Assembly: GCF_007997385.1 (NCBI RefSeq)
Contig: NZ_VOSC01000025.1
Location: forward strand, 697,565 to 761,564
From: Seonamhaeicola algicola
Lineage (GTDB): Bacteria > Bacteroidota > Bacteroidia > Flavobacteriales > Flavobacteriaceae
DNA length: 64,000 bases
Direction of reading: 5' to 3'
Shown: positions 35,438-44,333 of the stretch, piece by piece
Numbering within the stretch: position 1 is the first letter of the stretch
How the letters are laid out: each line of letters begins with the position of its first letter
The notes under the pieces: generated by a model
Databases searched by the model: none
What the model was told of the DNA's origin: nothing
The model's input: the letters and a program-made list of their open reading frames with translations, nothing else
Position numbers and translations under genes: made by a program

Positions 35438-37300
35438 ATGAATAAAAACATTAAATATAACTTATGGTTGTTGTTTGGTCTGTCTTTTTTTGCCTGTAAA
35501 GCACAACAAATTCAAGATGTTTCATTTTTTGAAGATTCTGAAGTTGTATCTTTTGAAGATAGGTCTCGAAGGAAATTTGATAACGCAGTTATAGCAGATT
35601 TAGACCAAGATGGTTGGCTAGATTTGTTATTAATAGAGCATTCTCGTAGAGTAGAATTGTATTGGAATAATACAGGTAAATTTGAAAAGGGTGAACCATT
35701 TATTTTTGGTGATACTCATGGCATGACGGTTGCCGATTATAATAATGATGGCTTATTAGACGTATTGGTGCAACCCGGAGGTGGTGATGGTAAAAACCCA
35801 AGAAAATTAAGGGCTTATACCATAAATTTAGATAGAACTATTTCAAAAGAAACAGAGTTTAAACATTTTGAAGCTAGCCGTGGACGTGCTGTAAAGTTTT
35901 TTGATGCCAATAATAATAGCGAGTTAGATTTAATTTTATCGGCATTTCCAGCAAAAAATAAATATGAAAAAGCTCATTTTTTATATAGAAAAGACACACC
36001 TAAATACTTCGCTTTTGAAAAATTATTACCCTACGCCGATAGGTTTAATATGAGAGCCACAATTACAGATTTTAATAATGATAACATTAAAGATTTTCTG
36101 TTTTATGGCGGAAGTAAAATAATTGCCGTTCAAGGTGAAGACAATTTTGGTTTTACCGATGTAACTAATAATGTTTTGGGCAATATTTCAAATACAAACC
36201 TAGTAAGCAGTGTTTCTGAAATAGATTTTGATAATGATGGAGATTTTGATGTGTTTCTAACCAGAGCAAAACACCCGTTTGATTCTGAAGCAGATTACAA
36301 TACTGAAGATAAAACATTTTATTTTTTAGCCAGACGAAAACCTTTTCAACATGATAGTATAAAAGTAAATGGTAACTTAAAAATTGAAAACCTTCAAATG
36401 GCGTATCCGCATTTTGATGTATTTATTGGTGCTAATAAAACACTTTTTAAGCGTACCAAAGATCAACACGGGCACCATGATTTAATACTTACGCAACAAG
36501 AAGCAAAAGGTTGGCCAAATGATACTTCAAAAAAAGGGCTATACATAGGTTATTTAGGTAATGGTTATTGGCGTATTGGTGGTTTTACTAATGCTCCAAC
36601 AACAGCGGTTATTCACAACGTAATTGAAGCACCTAAAACCATTAAACTTAGAGCGCTTCCGGCTAAGTTGTTAGAAAATAGAAACGGAAAGTTTGTTGAT
36701 GTTACTGCACAATTAGGTATTAATATTAATGAACAAACAACAAGTACAGCTGTAGGCGATTTTAATAATGATGGGTGGGCAGATATGTTTGTGGTACGTT
36801 ATGGAAAATCGGCTTCGGTAATTGAGCAATTCTTATATTTAAATAATAATGGTAAAGCATTTCAGCTTTCAAAAACTCACGGCATAGTTAGAAATGAGCG
36901 CGGAAGCACCGGCATGGGAGCAGAAGCGTTTGATTTTGATAAAGATGGCGATTTAGATATTATTTATGCCAATGAACGTGGTAAATGGCACTTATTTACC
37001 AATAAATTAAAACAAAAAAATAACTACGTAGTTGTAAATGTTGGTAGTTCGCCATCGGGTAAAGCTTCAGCTATTGGCGCTGTTTTGAGGTTACAAGTAA
37101 AAAACAAAATTTATAAACGTGTAGTTGGGGCTACATCATCATCGTATTCTCAGGGACTTAATACATATTTGCATGTTGGTTTGGGTGATGAAACCACTGT
37201 TGATGCTGCCAAAATAACTTGGAGTAATGGAGAAACAACTTCCTTTGAAATAAAAAAATTAAATAAAACCTATTTTGTAGGTAAATCAAAAAAACAATAA
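35438..37300 (+). CDS. FG-GAP/VCBS-repeat protein with ASPIC/UnbV-like C-terminus (paralogue of 27417)
   Basis: A 620-residue exported protein starting 2 bases after the GH16 stop. The N-terminus ends in LSFFACKAQQ, which can be an atypical lipobox (Cys20) or a type I signal. Calcium-loop repeats: VIADLDQDGWLDLLLIE, TVADYNNDGLLDVLVQPGGG, SEIDFDNDGDFDVFLTRA, AVGDFNNDGWADMFVVRYG, AFDFDKDGDLDIIYAN. The conserved GLYIGYLGNGYWRIGGF middle segment and the SSSYSQGLNTYLHVGLG/ITWSNGE tail match the protein at 27417 in order and length. Tight coupling to GH16 suggests a joint role in glycan handling. Function unknown. Confidence 0.87.
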   Translation: MNKNIKYNLWLLFGLSFFACKAQQIQDVSFFEDSEVVSFEDRSRRKFDNAVIADLDQDGWLDLLLIEHSRRVELYWNNTGKFEKGEPFIFGDTHGMTVADYNNDGLLDVLVQPGGGDGKNPRKLRAYTINLDRTISKETEFKHFEASRGRAVKFFDANNNSELDLILSAFPAKNKYEKAHFLYRKDTPKYFAFEKLLPYADRFNMRATITDFNNDNIKDFLFYGGSKIIAVQGEDNFGFTDVTNNVLGNISNTNLVSSVSEIDFDNDGDFDVFLTRAKHPFDSEADYNTEDKTFYFLARRKPFQHDSIKVNGNLKIENLQMAYPHFDVFIGANKTLFKRTKDQHGHHDLILTQQEAKGWPNDTSKKGLYIGYLGNGYWRIGGFTNAPTTAVIHNVIEAPKTIKLRALPAKLLENRNGKFVDVTAQLGININEQTTSTAVGDFNNDGWADMFVVRYGKSASVIEQFLYLNNNGKAFQLSKTHGIVRNERGSTGMGAEAFDFDKDGDLDIIYANERGKWHLFTNKLKQKNNYVVVNVGSSPSGKASAIGAVLRLQVKNKIYKRVVGATSSSYSQGLNTYLHVGLGDETTVDAAKITWSNGETTSFEIKKLNKTYFVGKSKKQ

Positions 37301-37325
37301 ACACGATAAATTAAACTAAAAACTC

Positions 37326-39707
37326 ATGAAAAGAATAGTTGTAAAATGCTTTTTAAGTGTGCTGTTATTCGCTAGTTTTTCTAGCTGTAATAATGCTAAA
37401 GAAGAAGCTACATTAGAGCAACAAGCACTAAATAAAATTAGCGAACTAGAAACTTTAATGGATAAAGCCAAAAGTAAATCTATTGATGTTGCCCGTGAAG
37501 AAACAACACTATGGTTTGCCAATCAATTTTTAAAATTTGCTAATTGGGATGAAAATAACCAAGAAGCCATAACTAGACTTTTTGGTTATGAGCGTTACTA
37601 TGCGCCAAAAAAAGATTCTTTAGCCAAAGCATTACCAAATTTTGAGCGCCAAAAAGTAATTGAAATTTTAGATAAAAGTATTGCAGATTTAAATAAAGAA
37701 CTTAATGGCGAAACTAAGCGCCGTCCTGTAAATAAAGTAGATTGGCAAAATGCTAAAGCTGCAGATAATATGTTTGTAAGTAATGGTAAACCATCATTTC
37801 CCTACGACTATTTTTCAAAAACCGTGGGGCAGCCCTTAACAAATACCGATGTTTATAATGATCATTTAGGAGCATTATATCATGGAGGCGAAAACTTATA
37901 TCCTATAGATCATGACCGTGCAATAAATTCATTTTTATTAAATGAAGATGGTACTTTTAATGAAGAATTGATGAAGGAACTCACAGGAATTCCTGATACA
38001 AACATAGGTTTTTTATACTACTGGTCTATGGGTATTCCAGAATGGGTAGAAAAGAAAGAACCTGAAATTAGAAAAGGGCGTTCTTTATTTACTGGTTTTG
38101 ATATTGATAACCCTTTGGCACGAGATTTATGGGGCAAAATTATTAGAAAAACAGGTACACTTACAAAAGGTAAAAAAGTTACTGAATTAGGCTATGTTTT
38201 TGCAAATGAACCACATTGGTTTTCAGAAAAAGATCATTGGACTTACAGGTATAAAGAAATGAATGGTATTTCAAAATACACCTTAAATAATTTTAGAGCA
38301 TGGTTAAAAAATAAATACAATAATAACTTAGCAACGCTAAACTCAAACTGGGAAACTACATTTAAAAGTTTTGATGCTGTTACAATTGAAATTCCTATTG
38401 ATACAGCTTTAAGAGGAAAACCAATTTGGTTTGATTGGTGTCGATACAACATGCACCGTAGTACAAATTGGTTTACATTTATGCAAAATGAACTACATAC
38501 CGTAAACCCAGAAGCAGATACGCATATAAAATTATTTCCAAGAACGTTTTATGAAGATGCTCGTTCACACGGAATGGATTTTGAAGCATTAACAGAACTC
38601 ACAACCATGATTGGGCATGATGCCAAAGCATTAGGTAGTGCTAGTATTCGTCCGCACATAAAATCTGATTGGACCGCTCAATATGCTTATAAATGGGATG
38701 GAATGGCTATTTTACACGATTTTCTAGAATCTGTAGCACCAAATAAAATCAATGTGAATTCTGAGTCTCATTTCTTATCATCTGGCATGTGGAGAGATTT
38801 AGACACTAGAACAAGTTATGTACGTAACGTGTATTGGTTGGCAACTTTAATGGGTATGGATGCTAATACCGGTTGGTTTTGGGCACGTGACCCAGACGGA
38901 TCTCCAGAAGATAGGTTGGAAGGCGAATTAAATTTCTTTGACCCAGGTTTAGGTGGCGCCTACGCAGGATCAAACAATATGCAGCCACATGTAACTAATG
39001 AAGTTACACAGGTTATGTATGACTTAAATTCTTTTTCTGAAGAAATTATTGAATTACGTAAACAACCCCGCCCGTTACGTTTATTTTATTCTGAAACATC
39101 AGCAATAAACACTAATAAATACATGACGGAAACTACTAAACTATATAAATCGTTGTTTTTTGAAGGGTTGTCACTTGGTTTTGTCACCAAAAATATCATT
39201 GAAAAGCAAGATAATAACACCTGGAATACCGTAGTTGTTTATAATACAAAGTATGTAACTAATAATGAGTTTGCTGCATTACAAACATATTTAAATAATG
39301 GTGGTACTGTTATTTTAGATTCAGAAGAAAGCCTTTCAATGGATGAATATGGTAAAAAACGTAGCCAAAAATTACAAGCAGGTAATGGTAAACTAATTGT
39401 TTTAGAAAATGCCAGTATTTCTGAAATTAAATTAAAAGCTTTAGCTGAAGTAGCTAATGTTATGCCAGATGTTGTTGTAACCTCAGATAATGGGCAAGAT
39501 TTTAAAACTACAGTATCGCGTGTTGTTAAACAAAATGATGGCTCGTATTTGGTTAATTTACTAAACGTTGGTAACAATACAGCAAAAATTACATTATCAT
39601 TAAAATCAGGAACCATAAATTCTATTAAAAATTTAATGACAGGAAATACAGTTAATACAACGTTTAACCTAGCTTCAGAAGACGTGTTATTACTTGAAGT
39701 AAAATAA
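37326..39707 (+). CDS. GH42-like clan GH-A hydrolase, lipoprotein (candidate beta-/kappa-carrageenan-active enzyme)
   Basis: A 793-residue lipoprotein (lipobox FSSC, Cys21). An N-terminal helical region (about 25-130) precedes a GH42-type TIM barrel with acid/base E295 in the NEP motif (VFANEPHWF) and probable nucleophile E480 (NVNSESHF). Near residue 540 a GWFWARDPDGSPEDRLEG segment is followed by a trimerisation-like and a small beta domain at the C-terminus (about 590-793). GH42-like enzymes (some now split into their own family, e.g. GH167) act as carrageenases or neocarra-oligosaccharide hydrolases in other red-algal PULs. Family placement needs a search. Confidence 0.82.
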   Translation: MKRIVVKCFLSVLLFASFSSCNNAKEEATLEQQALNKISELETLMDKAKSKSIDVAREETTLWFANQFLKFANWDENNQEAITRLFGYERYYAPKKDSLAKALPNFERQKVIEILDKSIADLNKELNGETKRRPVNKVDWQNAKAADNMFVSNGKPSFPYDYFSKTVGQPLTNTDVYNDHLGALYHGGENLYPIDHDRAINSFLLNEDGTFNEELMKELTGIPDTNIGFLYYWSMGIPEWVEKKEPEIRKGRSLFTGFDIDNPLARDLWGKIIRKTGTLTKGKKVTELGYVFANEPHWFSEKDHWTYRYKEMNGISKYTLNNFRAWLKNKYNNNLATLNSNWETTFKSFDAVTIEIPIDTALRGKPIWFDWCRYNMHRSTNWFTFMQNELHTVNPEADTHIKLFPRTFYEDARSHGMDFEALTELTTMIGHDAKALGSASIRPHIKSDWTAQYAYKWDGMAILHDFLESVAPNKINVNSESHFLSSGMWRDLDTRTSYVRNVYWLATLMGMDANTGWFWARDPDGSPEDRLEGELNFFDPGLGGAYAGSNNMQPHVTNEVTQVMYDLNSFSEEIIELRKQPRPLRLFYSETSAINTNKYMTETTKLYKSLFFEGLSLGFVTKNIIEKQDNNTWNTVVVYNTKYVTNNEFAALQTYLNNGGTVILDSEESLSMDEYGKKRSQKLQAGNGKLIVLENASISEIKLKALAEVANVMPDVVVTSDNGQDFKTTVSRVVKQNDGSYLVNLLNVGNNTAKITLSLKSGTINSIKNLMTGNTVNTTFNLASEDVLLLEVK

Positions 39708-39720
39708 AAATTAATATCTG

Positions 39721-40662
39721 TTGAAAAAACAATGTATAAGCATATTGGTTTTGTTGCTAATAGTTTCAAGCTGTAAAACAAAACAAGTGGTTTTAAATGA
39801 TAATTTTAAGCCATTATCTGAGCGTAGTACAACTAATAATTGGGTAATGGTTTCTAGCTTATCTGATGAGTTTAATGATGCCCAAGTTAACTGGAACAAG
39901 TGGTTTAAAACCTCAAATTTACCCAACACTACAGGTTGGAAATGGAATAATACACAAAATGTAATACTTGAAAACGGTGTGGCACAATTAACAATGCGCC
40001 ATAACAAAAACAATGTATCAGATAACGGTACGTATTTTAAATCAGGTATTCTAAAATCAAAAGAAACTTTTACAACAGGTTATGTAGAGGCAAGAATTAA
40101 GGGAGCAGTTATTAATGTGCCCGGACCCAAAAATGGTTATGGTGTTTGCCCATCCTTTTGGCTATATAGTAATTTTGATAAAGAAGCCCAAGAGGGTAAA
40201 ACTATTTATTGCGAGATTGATGTAGTTGAATTACAGCAATTCGATTGGCATAACGGGCACCAAGATGATATAAGAGATTCAGACCATAACTTACACTTGG
40301 TAAAAAAAGTTAACGGTAAAGGCGTTTGGTTTCGTCCAAAAAAATACCCTGAAACACAATTAAATAAATACCGTTTACCTGATGACCCAAGTGAAAATTA
40401 TCATGTTTACGGTTGTGAAGTTAACGAAACTGAAATTATTTGGTATGTTGATGGCAAAGAAATTGCCAGAAAATCAAATACTGATTGGTACCGTCCTATG
40501 AATGTGACGGCTTCATTGGGATTACGCCGCCCATTTGTAAAGTTTTCTAACAATGCCAATAGAGCGGTAAATCCTTTAGAAGACGAAGAAGCTAAAAAAC
40601 AATTACAAGGTATGCCAACAAGTATGTATGTAGATTATATTAGGGTTTGGACAAAAAAGTAA
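39721..40662 (+). CDS. GH16 kappa-carrageenase-like enzyme, lipoprotein, TTG start
   Basis: A 313-residue lipoprotein. Only the TTG at 39721 gives the export signal (MKKQCISILV..., lipobox VSSC, Cys18); an in-frame stop lies at 39712-39714 and no ATG fits. The active site is E165-I-D167-VV-E170 in YCEIDVVELQQ. Nearby segments match the Pseudoalteromonas kappa-carrageenase as I recall it: YFKSGILKSKETFTTGYVEARIKGA, RDSDHNLH, WFRPKKYPET, IIWYVDGKEI, GLRRPF and PTSMYVDYIRVWTKK. This is the best clue to the substrate of the PUL. It carries no CBM or T9SS tail. Known members cut beta-1,4 bonds in kappa-carrageenan. Confidence 0.9.
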   Translation: MKKQCISILVLLLIVSSCKTKQVVLNDNFKPLSERSTTNNWVMVSSLSDEFNDAQVNWNKWFKTSNLPNTTGWKWNNTQNVILENGVAQLTMRHNKNNVSDNGTYFKSGILKSKETFTTGYVEARIKGAVINVPGPKNGYGVCPSFWLYSNFDKEAQEGKTIYCEIDVVELQQFDWHNGHQDDIRDSDHNLHLVKKVNGKGVWFRPKKYPETQLNKYRLPDDPSENYHVYGCEVNETEIIWYVDGKEIARKSNTDWYRPMNVTASLGLRRPFVKFSNNANRAVNPLEDEEAKKQLQGMPTSMYVDYIRVWTKK

Positions 40663-40757
40663 TAGTTTTTTTTCAAGATTTAATAAAAGCTGTATCGTTC
40701 AGTTTTTGTTCTGCTAGTTTTTTACATCTAAAAACCTGTTTTTAATAATATCCATCT

Positions 40758-40764
40758 ATCTTAA
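40758..40764 (+). promoter_or_regulatory. Possible -7-like box (CTATCTT) upstream of the PhoD-like gene
   Basis: Located 17 bases before the start codon at 40781, the right distance for a short 5' leader. It shares CTATCTT with the two sites at 10185 and 22093. No clear terminator separates this gene from the GH16 gene upstream. Confidence 0.22.
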
Positions 40765-40780
40765 TCATAATATTATAACA

Positions 40781-42613
40781 ATGAAAAAAAGTATTAGTCT
40801 ATTAATAACTTTATTAGTAATTCTGAATATTCAAGGCCAAGAGTTACTCTCTTTGCCAAAAAATATAAATCCTGCTGATAGAATATGTTTTACAATGTAT
40901 ACAGTACATGAAAGTACACTAAAACTAACGGCACAATTTTACCCCATTAAAAACTTTGAACCTTTTGAAGCAGTTTTAGAGATTGAAAAAAACGGACAAT
41001 GGGTACAAATAGTTAAATCGCCAATTAGATATCCAGGGTATACCGCTTTATTTAGAGTTAATGAATGGGATGACTCAAAAGAAGTAAACTATAGAGTAGT
41101 TCATAATAACAAAGCTTTTTATGAAGGAATTATTCGTAAAAACCCAAAAGATAAAGATGAATTTATTTTAGCAGCACTTACATGTAATTCAATTTACCCT
41201 GAACACGGAGGTGATATTCCTAGAACAGATTTAGTAAATAATATAAAAAAATTAAACCCAGATTTAATCTTCTTTTCAGGAGATCAAGTTTATGATCATA
41301 GTCAGCATTATTTGTATTGGCTTAAGTTTGGTAGAGATTTTGGAGACGTTATACGTAATACACCAACAATTTGTATAACTGATGATCATGATGTTGGCCA
41401 AGGAAACATCTGGGGAGCTAACGGAAAAAAAACTGAAACGAGAAGCGGTATTTCAGGAGGATATTACATGCCAGCAGAATATGTGAAAGAAGTTGAAAGA
41501 GCTCAAACAAGTCATTTACCCGATCCGTATGACGCTACACCCATAGAACAGGGCATTGGCGTATATTATACAGATTTAAAATGGGGAGGAATGAGCTTTG
41601 CAATTTTAGAAGATAGAAAGTTTAAATCTGGTTTACTTGATTTACCAAAATATGCCCCAGATATTTTTCCAAATGGTACAAGAGATGCGCTTTTTGACCC
41701 GGATATAGATACTAGGAAATTAGATATTCCTAATGCCAAACTGCTAGGAGACCGTCAATTAAAATTTTTAGAAGCATGGACAACAGATTGGGAGGATGCA
41801 GAAATGAAATCTGTACTTTCTCAAACAGTATTTGCTATGGTAAATAACTACACAGGCAAGCATGATAAAGAAATAATAGCCGATTTTGACACTAATGGTT
41901 GGCCACAATCTGGAAGGAATAAGGCGTTATCTGTTATTAGAAAGAGTTTTTCAACTATGGTTGGTGGAGATCAACATTTGGGTACAGTAGTAAAACATGG
42001 AATTGACGATTGGGGCGATGCAGGGTATTCTTTTGTTACCCCAGCTATTGCCAATTATTGGATGCGTTGGTGGGATCCTAAAGAGCCTGGTAAAAATAGA
42101 GAAAAGGGCGCTCCTTATTATACAGGAGATTTTCATGACGGGTTTCAGAATAAAATAACTGTAAAAGCTGTTGCAAATCCTTCAAATGAAGAGATTAGTG
42201 AAGGTGGTAAGTTATCTACTAGAGTAGCTGGTTTTGGTGTAATTAAATACAATAAGCCGCAAAGAACAATAACTTTTGAGTGTTGGCCAAGAAATATAGA
42301 TATATCAAATCCAAACCACAAGCAGTATAAAGATTGGCCAGTGACAATATCACAATTTGATAATTTTAACCCAAAAAAATTCTATCAATTACCTATTCTA
42401 GAAATGTCTAAAAAAGACCAAGTTGTTACTATTAGAAAAAGTAGTAATAGAGAGGTGGTTTCTTCTTTAAGAATTAAAGGTAAAGTATACCATCCTAAGG
42501 TATTAGAATTGGGGTCTTACACCATAGAAATAGGTGAGGGTGATACTCCAATTAGATATTTTGATGTAAAAGCTTTAAAAACCAATAATAAAAAACTAAA
42601 AGTTCAATTTTAA
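40781..42613 (+). CDS. PhoD-like metallophosphoesterase, exported
   Basis: A 610-residue protein with a signal peptide (cleavage near IQGQ). An N-terminal Ig-like domain (to about 130) is followed by a metallophosphoesterase core with FSGDQVYD, TDDHDVGQGN and GGDQHLG, the metal-ligand motifs of the PhoD family. Family members hydrolyse phosphodiesters or phosphomonoesters with Fe/Ca centres. It is the last gene of the PUL, 118 bases after the kappa-carrageenase-like gene, and followed by a strong terminator. It could release phosphate or act on a sulfate or phosphate substituent of the algal wall; the sequence does not decide. Confidence 0.85.
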   Translation: MKKSISLLITLLVILNIQGQELLSLPKNINPADRICFTMYTVHESTLKLTAQFYPIKNFEPFEAVLEIEKNGQWVQIVKSPIRYPGYTALFRVNEWDDSKEVNYRVVHNNKAFYEGIIRKNPKDKDEFILAALTCNSIYPEHGGDIPRTDLVNNIKKLNPDLIFFSGDQVYDHSQHYLYWLKFGRDFGDVIRNTPTICITDDHDVGQGNIWGANGKKTETRSGISGGYYMPAEYVKEVERAQTSHLPDPYDATPIEQGIGVYYTDLKWGGMSFAILEDRKFKSGLLDLPKYAPDIFPNGTRDALFDPDIDTRKLDIPNAKLLGDRQLKFLEAWTTDWEDAEMKSVLSQTVFAMVNNYTGKHDKEIIADFDTNGWPQSGRNKALSVIRKSFSTMVGGDQHLGTVVKHGIDDWGDAGYSFVTPAIANYWMRWWDPKEPGKNREKGAPYYTGDFHDGFQNKITVKAVANPSNEEISEGGKLSTRVAGFGVIKYNKPQRTITFECWPRNIDISNPNHKQYKDWPVTISQFDNFNPKKFYQLPILEMSKKDQVVTIRKSSNREVVSSLRIKGKVYHPKVLELGSYTIEIGEGDTPIRYFDVKALKTNNKKLKVQF

Positions 42614-42675
42614 TAGAATAACACATATTATTAAAAAGTTAACTGAATAAATAGGATATTATTTTATACAGAATT

Positions 42676-42720
42676 AATGAAGTTAGTTAGGTTTTTATCT
42701 CTTTCTAACTTCATTTTTTT
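42676..42720 (+). terminator. Intrinsic terminator marking the end of the PUL
   Basis: AATGAAGTTAG (42676-42686) and CTAACTTCATT (42705-42715) form a perfect 11-bp stem followed by a T-run to 42720, 62 bases after the PhoD-like gene. Confidence 0.92.
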
Positions 42721-42848
42721 CGTGGTCTATGCCTTGCTACATGAACACTGCCAAGTGATATCTCCCCAATAAATAGGGCATTCTTTACTCGGTAAAGTTT
42801 AGTTTTATCAAAGCGCAAATCTTAAGATCAGTTTAAAATAAACTAAAA

Positions 42849-43073
42849 TTGAATCCATATAATAAATTCTATTTTAATAAAGTCTTGTATTCAATATTTG
42901 GAAAACTACCGCAAGAGGTTTATGAAACAGCATTAAAATTACTATTTATTAAAAGTGATAAACTTCAAAGAATAGCTGTTTTACGATCACTTCAGTATAG
43001 CAAGCACAACATTACTAAAGAATATTTAGACAGTTTTGGCGAAGACATACATCACATAAAATCATTTCAATAA
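42849..43073 (+). CDS. Short hypothetical ORF with TTG start (possible remnant)
   Basis: A 74-codon frame opening after a stop at 42834; TTG is the only start candidate and there is no internal Met. The product is mildly basic and helical (LPQEVYETALKLLFIKSDKLQRIAVLRSL...). I recognise no family. It stands alone between the PUL terminator and the XdhC gene. It may be a real small protein, or the tail of a decayed gene left at the PUL boundary. The flanks (42721-42848 and 43074-43313) show nothing else that I can support. Confidence 0.3.
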   Translation: MNPYNKFYFNKVLYSIFGKLPQEVYETALKLLFIKSDKLQRIAVLRSLQYSKHNITKEYLDSFGEDIHHIKSFQ

Positions 43074-43313
43074 TTTTCTGTTTTTCTGAGTATTATAGAG
43101 GAGAATAATCTGAATTCAGAAATTATAAATAGTGCTTTGATTCCTCTTTTATAAAACTATTTTCTAATTGCTATACGGGTGTGTTGGTATCTACAGAATC
43201 AGAAAAATTTAAGTGAAAAAGCAAAAAAAAGTATAAAAATGTTTTTTAATACTTACACAGATAAATTGTAAAATAAATATAATGCGTATTTTTAAGTTTT
43301 AAACATAAAATTA

Positions 43314-44333
43314 ATGACCCACGAGTTAAAGCAAATCATAGAAGCTGCTCTTCAAAATCAATTGCAAGCAAAAAAAAGTGTGCTTGCTACAGTGGTTGAT
43401 TTAGAAGGGTCTTCATACCGAAAACCAGGAGTTAGAATGCTTATTACAGAAGAAGGAATCATGGTTGGTGCAGTTAGTGGTGGTTGTGTTGAAAAAGAGG
43501 TTTTAAGAAGAGCGCAATCGGTATTTTCATCAGGAGAATCTAAGGTTATGGTTTATGACGGACGTTATCGCTTAGGTTGTGAAGGTTCACTATATATTTT
43601 AATTGAACCCTTTTTTGTTTCAGAAGCGCTTAAAACAGCATTTTTTCATAATATAGAAAATAGAAAATCATTAAACATTGAATCTTATTTTAAAAAAGAA
43701 GATGATGCTATTGGTCATTTTGGTTCGGTTATAACCTTTAATAATAGTGCGTTTAAGTTTAATGATGCATTTCTTCCGAAGCAAAAAAATGAAGGGTTAA
43801 AACATTTTTCGCAAAACCTACCACCTTGCTTTAAATTGTTAATTATTGGTGGAGAGCATGATGCTGTTAAACTATGTAAAATGGCCTCGTTGTTAGGTTG
43901 GGAGGTTGATGTGGTAACATCTATGAGTGACCCAAAAGAATTAAAAGATTTCCCCGGAGCAAAACAGGTTATTGCTAGTACTCCAGAAGTTTTCAATACC
44001 TCTAAAATAGATTCTGAATGTTCAGTAGTTTTAATGACTCATAATTATGCTCAAGATTTACGATATCTTTTAAAACTGAAAGATTGTAAACTCGCTTATA
44101 TTGGTATTTTAGGATCGGTTAAACGAAGACAACAGCTTCAAAACGAATTATTTGAGTACATAGAAGATTTAGAAGAAAGTTTTATAGAAAGTATTCACAG
44201 TCCTGCAGGTTTAAACATAGGAGCTATTACACCCGAAGAAATTGCATTGTCTATTCTTTCTGAAATTTTAGCAGTAAATAGAGGTAGAGAACCTTTTTCA
44301 TTAAAAACACTTAATGGTAAATTACACTGCTAA
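43314..44333 (+). CDS. XdhC/CoxI-family protein (molybdenum enzyme maturation)
   Basis: A 339-residue cytosolic protein. The N-terminal XdhC_CoxI domain is seen in KSVLATVVDLEGSSYRKPGVRMLITEEG and VGAVSGGCVEKEVL (conserved Cys), with GRYRLGCEGSLYILIEPF. The C-terminal half is a Rossmann-type XdhC domain (LLIIGGEHDAVKLCKMASLLGW, SVVLMTHNYAQDL, YIGILGSVKRR, HSPAGLNIGAITPEEIALSILSE). Family role: insertion or sulfuration of Mo cofactor for xanthine dehydrogenase-like enzymes. It is coupled to the next gene by a 20-base overlap. The target enzyme is not in the window. Confidence 0.93.
   Translation: MTHELKQIIEAALQNQLQAKKSVLATVVDLEGSSYRKPGVRMLITEEGIMVGAVSGGCVEKEVLRRAQSVFSSGESKVMVYDGRYRLGCEGSLYILIEPFFVSEALKTAFFHNIENRKSLNIESYFKKEDDAIGHFGSVITFNNSAFKFNDAFLPKQKNEGLKHFSQNLPPCFKLLIIGGEHDAVKLCKMASLLGWEVDVVTSMSDPKELKDFPGAKQVIASTPEVFNTSKIDSECSVVLMTHNYAQDLRYLLKLKDCKLAYIGILGSVKRRQQLQNELFEYIEDLEESFIESIHSPAGLNIGAITPEEIALSILSEILAVNRGREPFSLKTLNGKLHC

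Noticed and set aside
39239..39781. A 180-codon minus-strand frame across the end of the GH42-like gene and the start of the GH16 gene.
   Set aside because: It is antisense to two well-supported coding regions, has no recognisable domain, and its composition (Ser, Thr, Leu-rich) is what the reverse of such genes usually gives.
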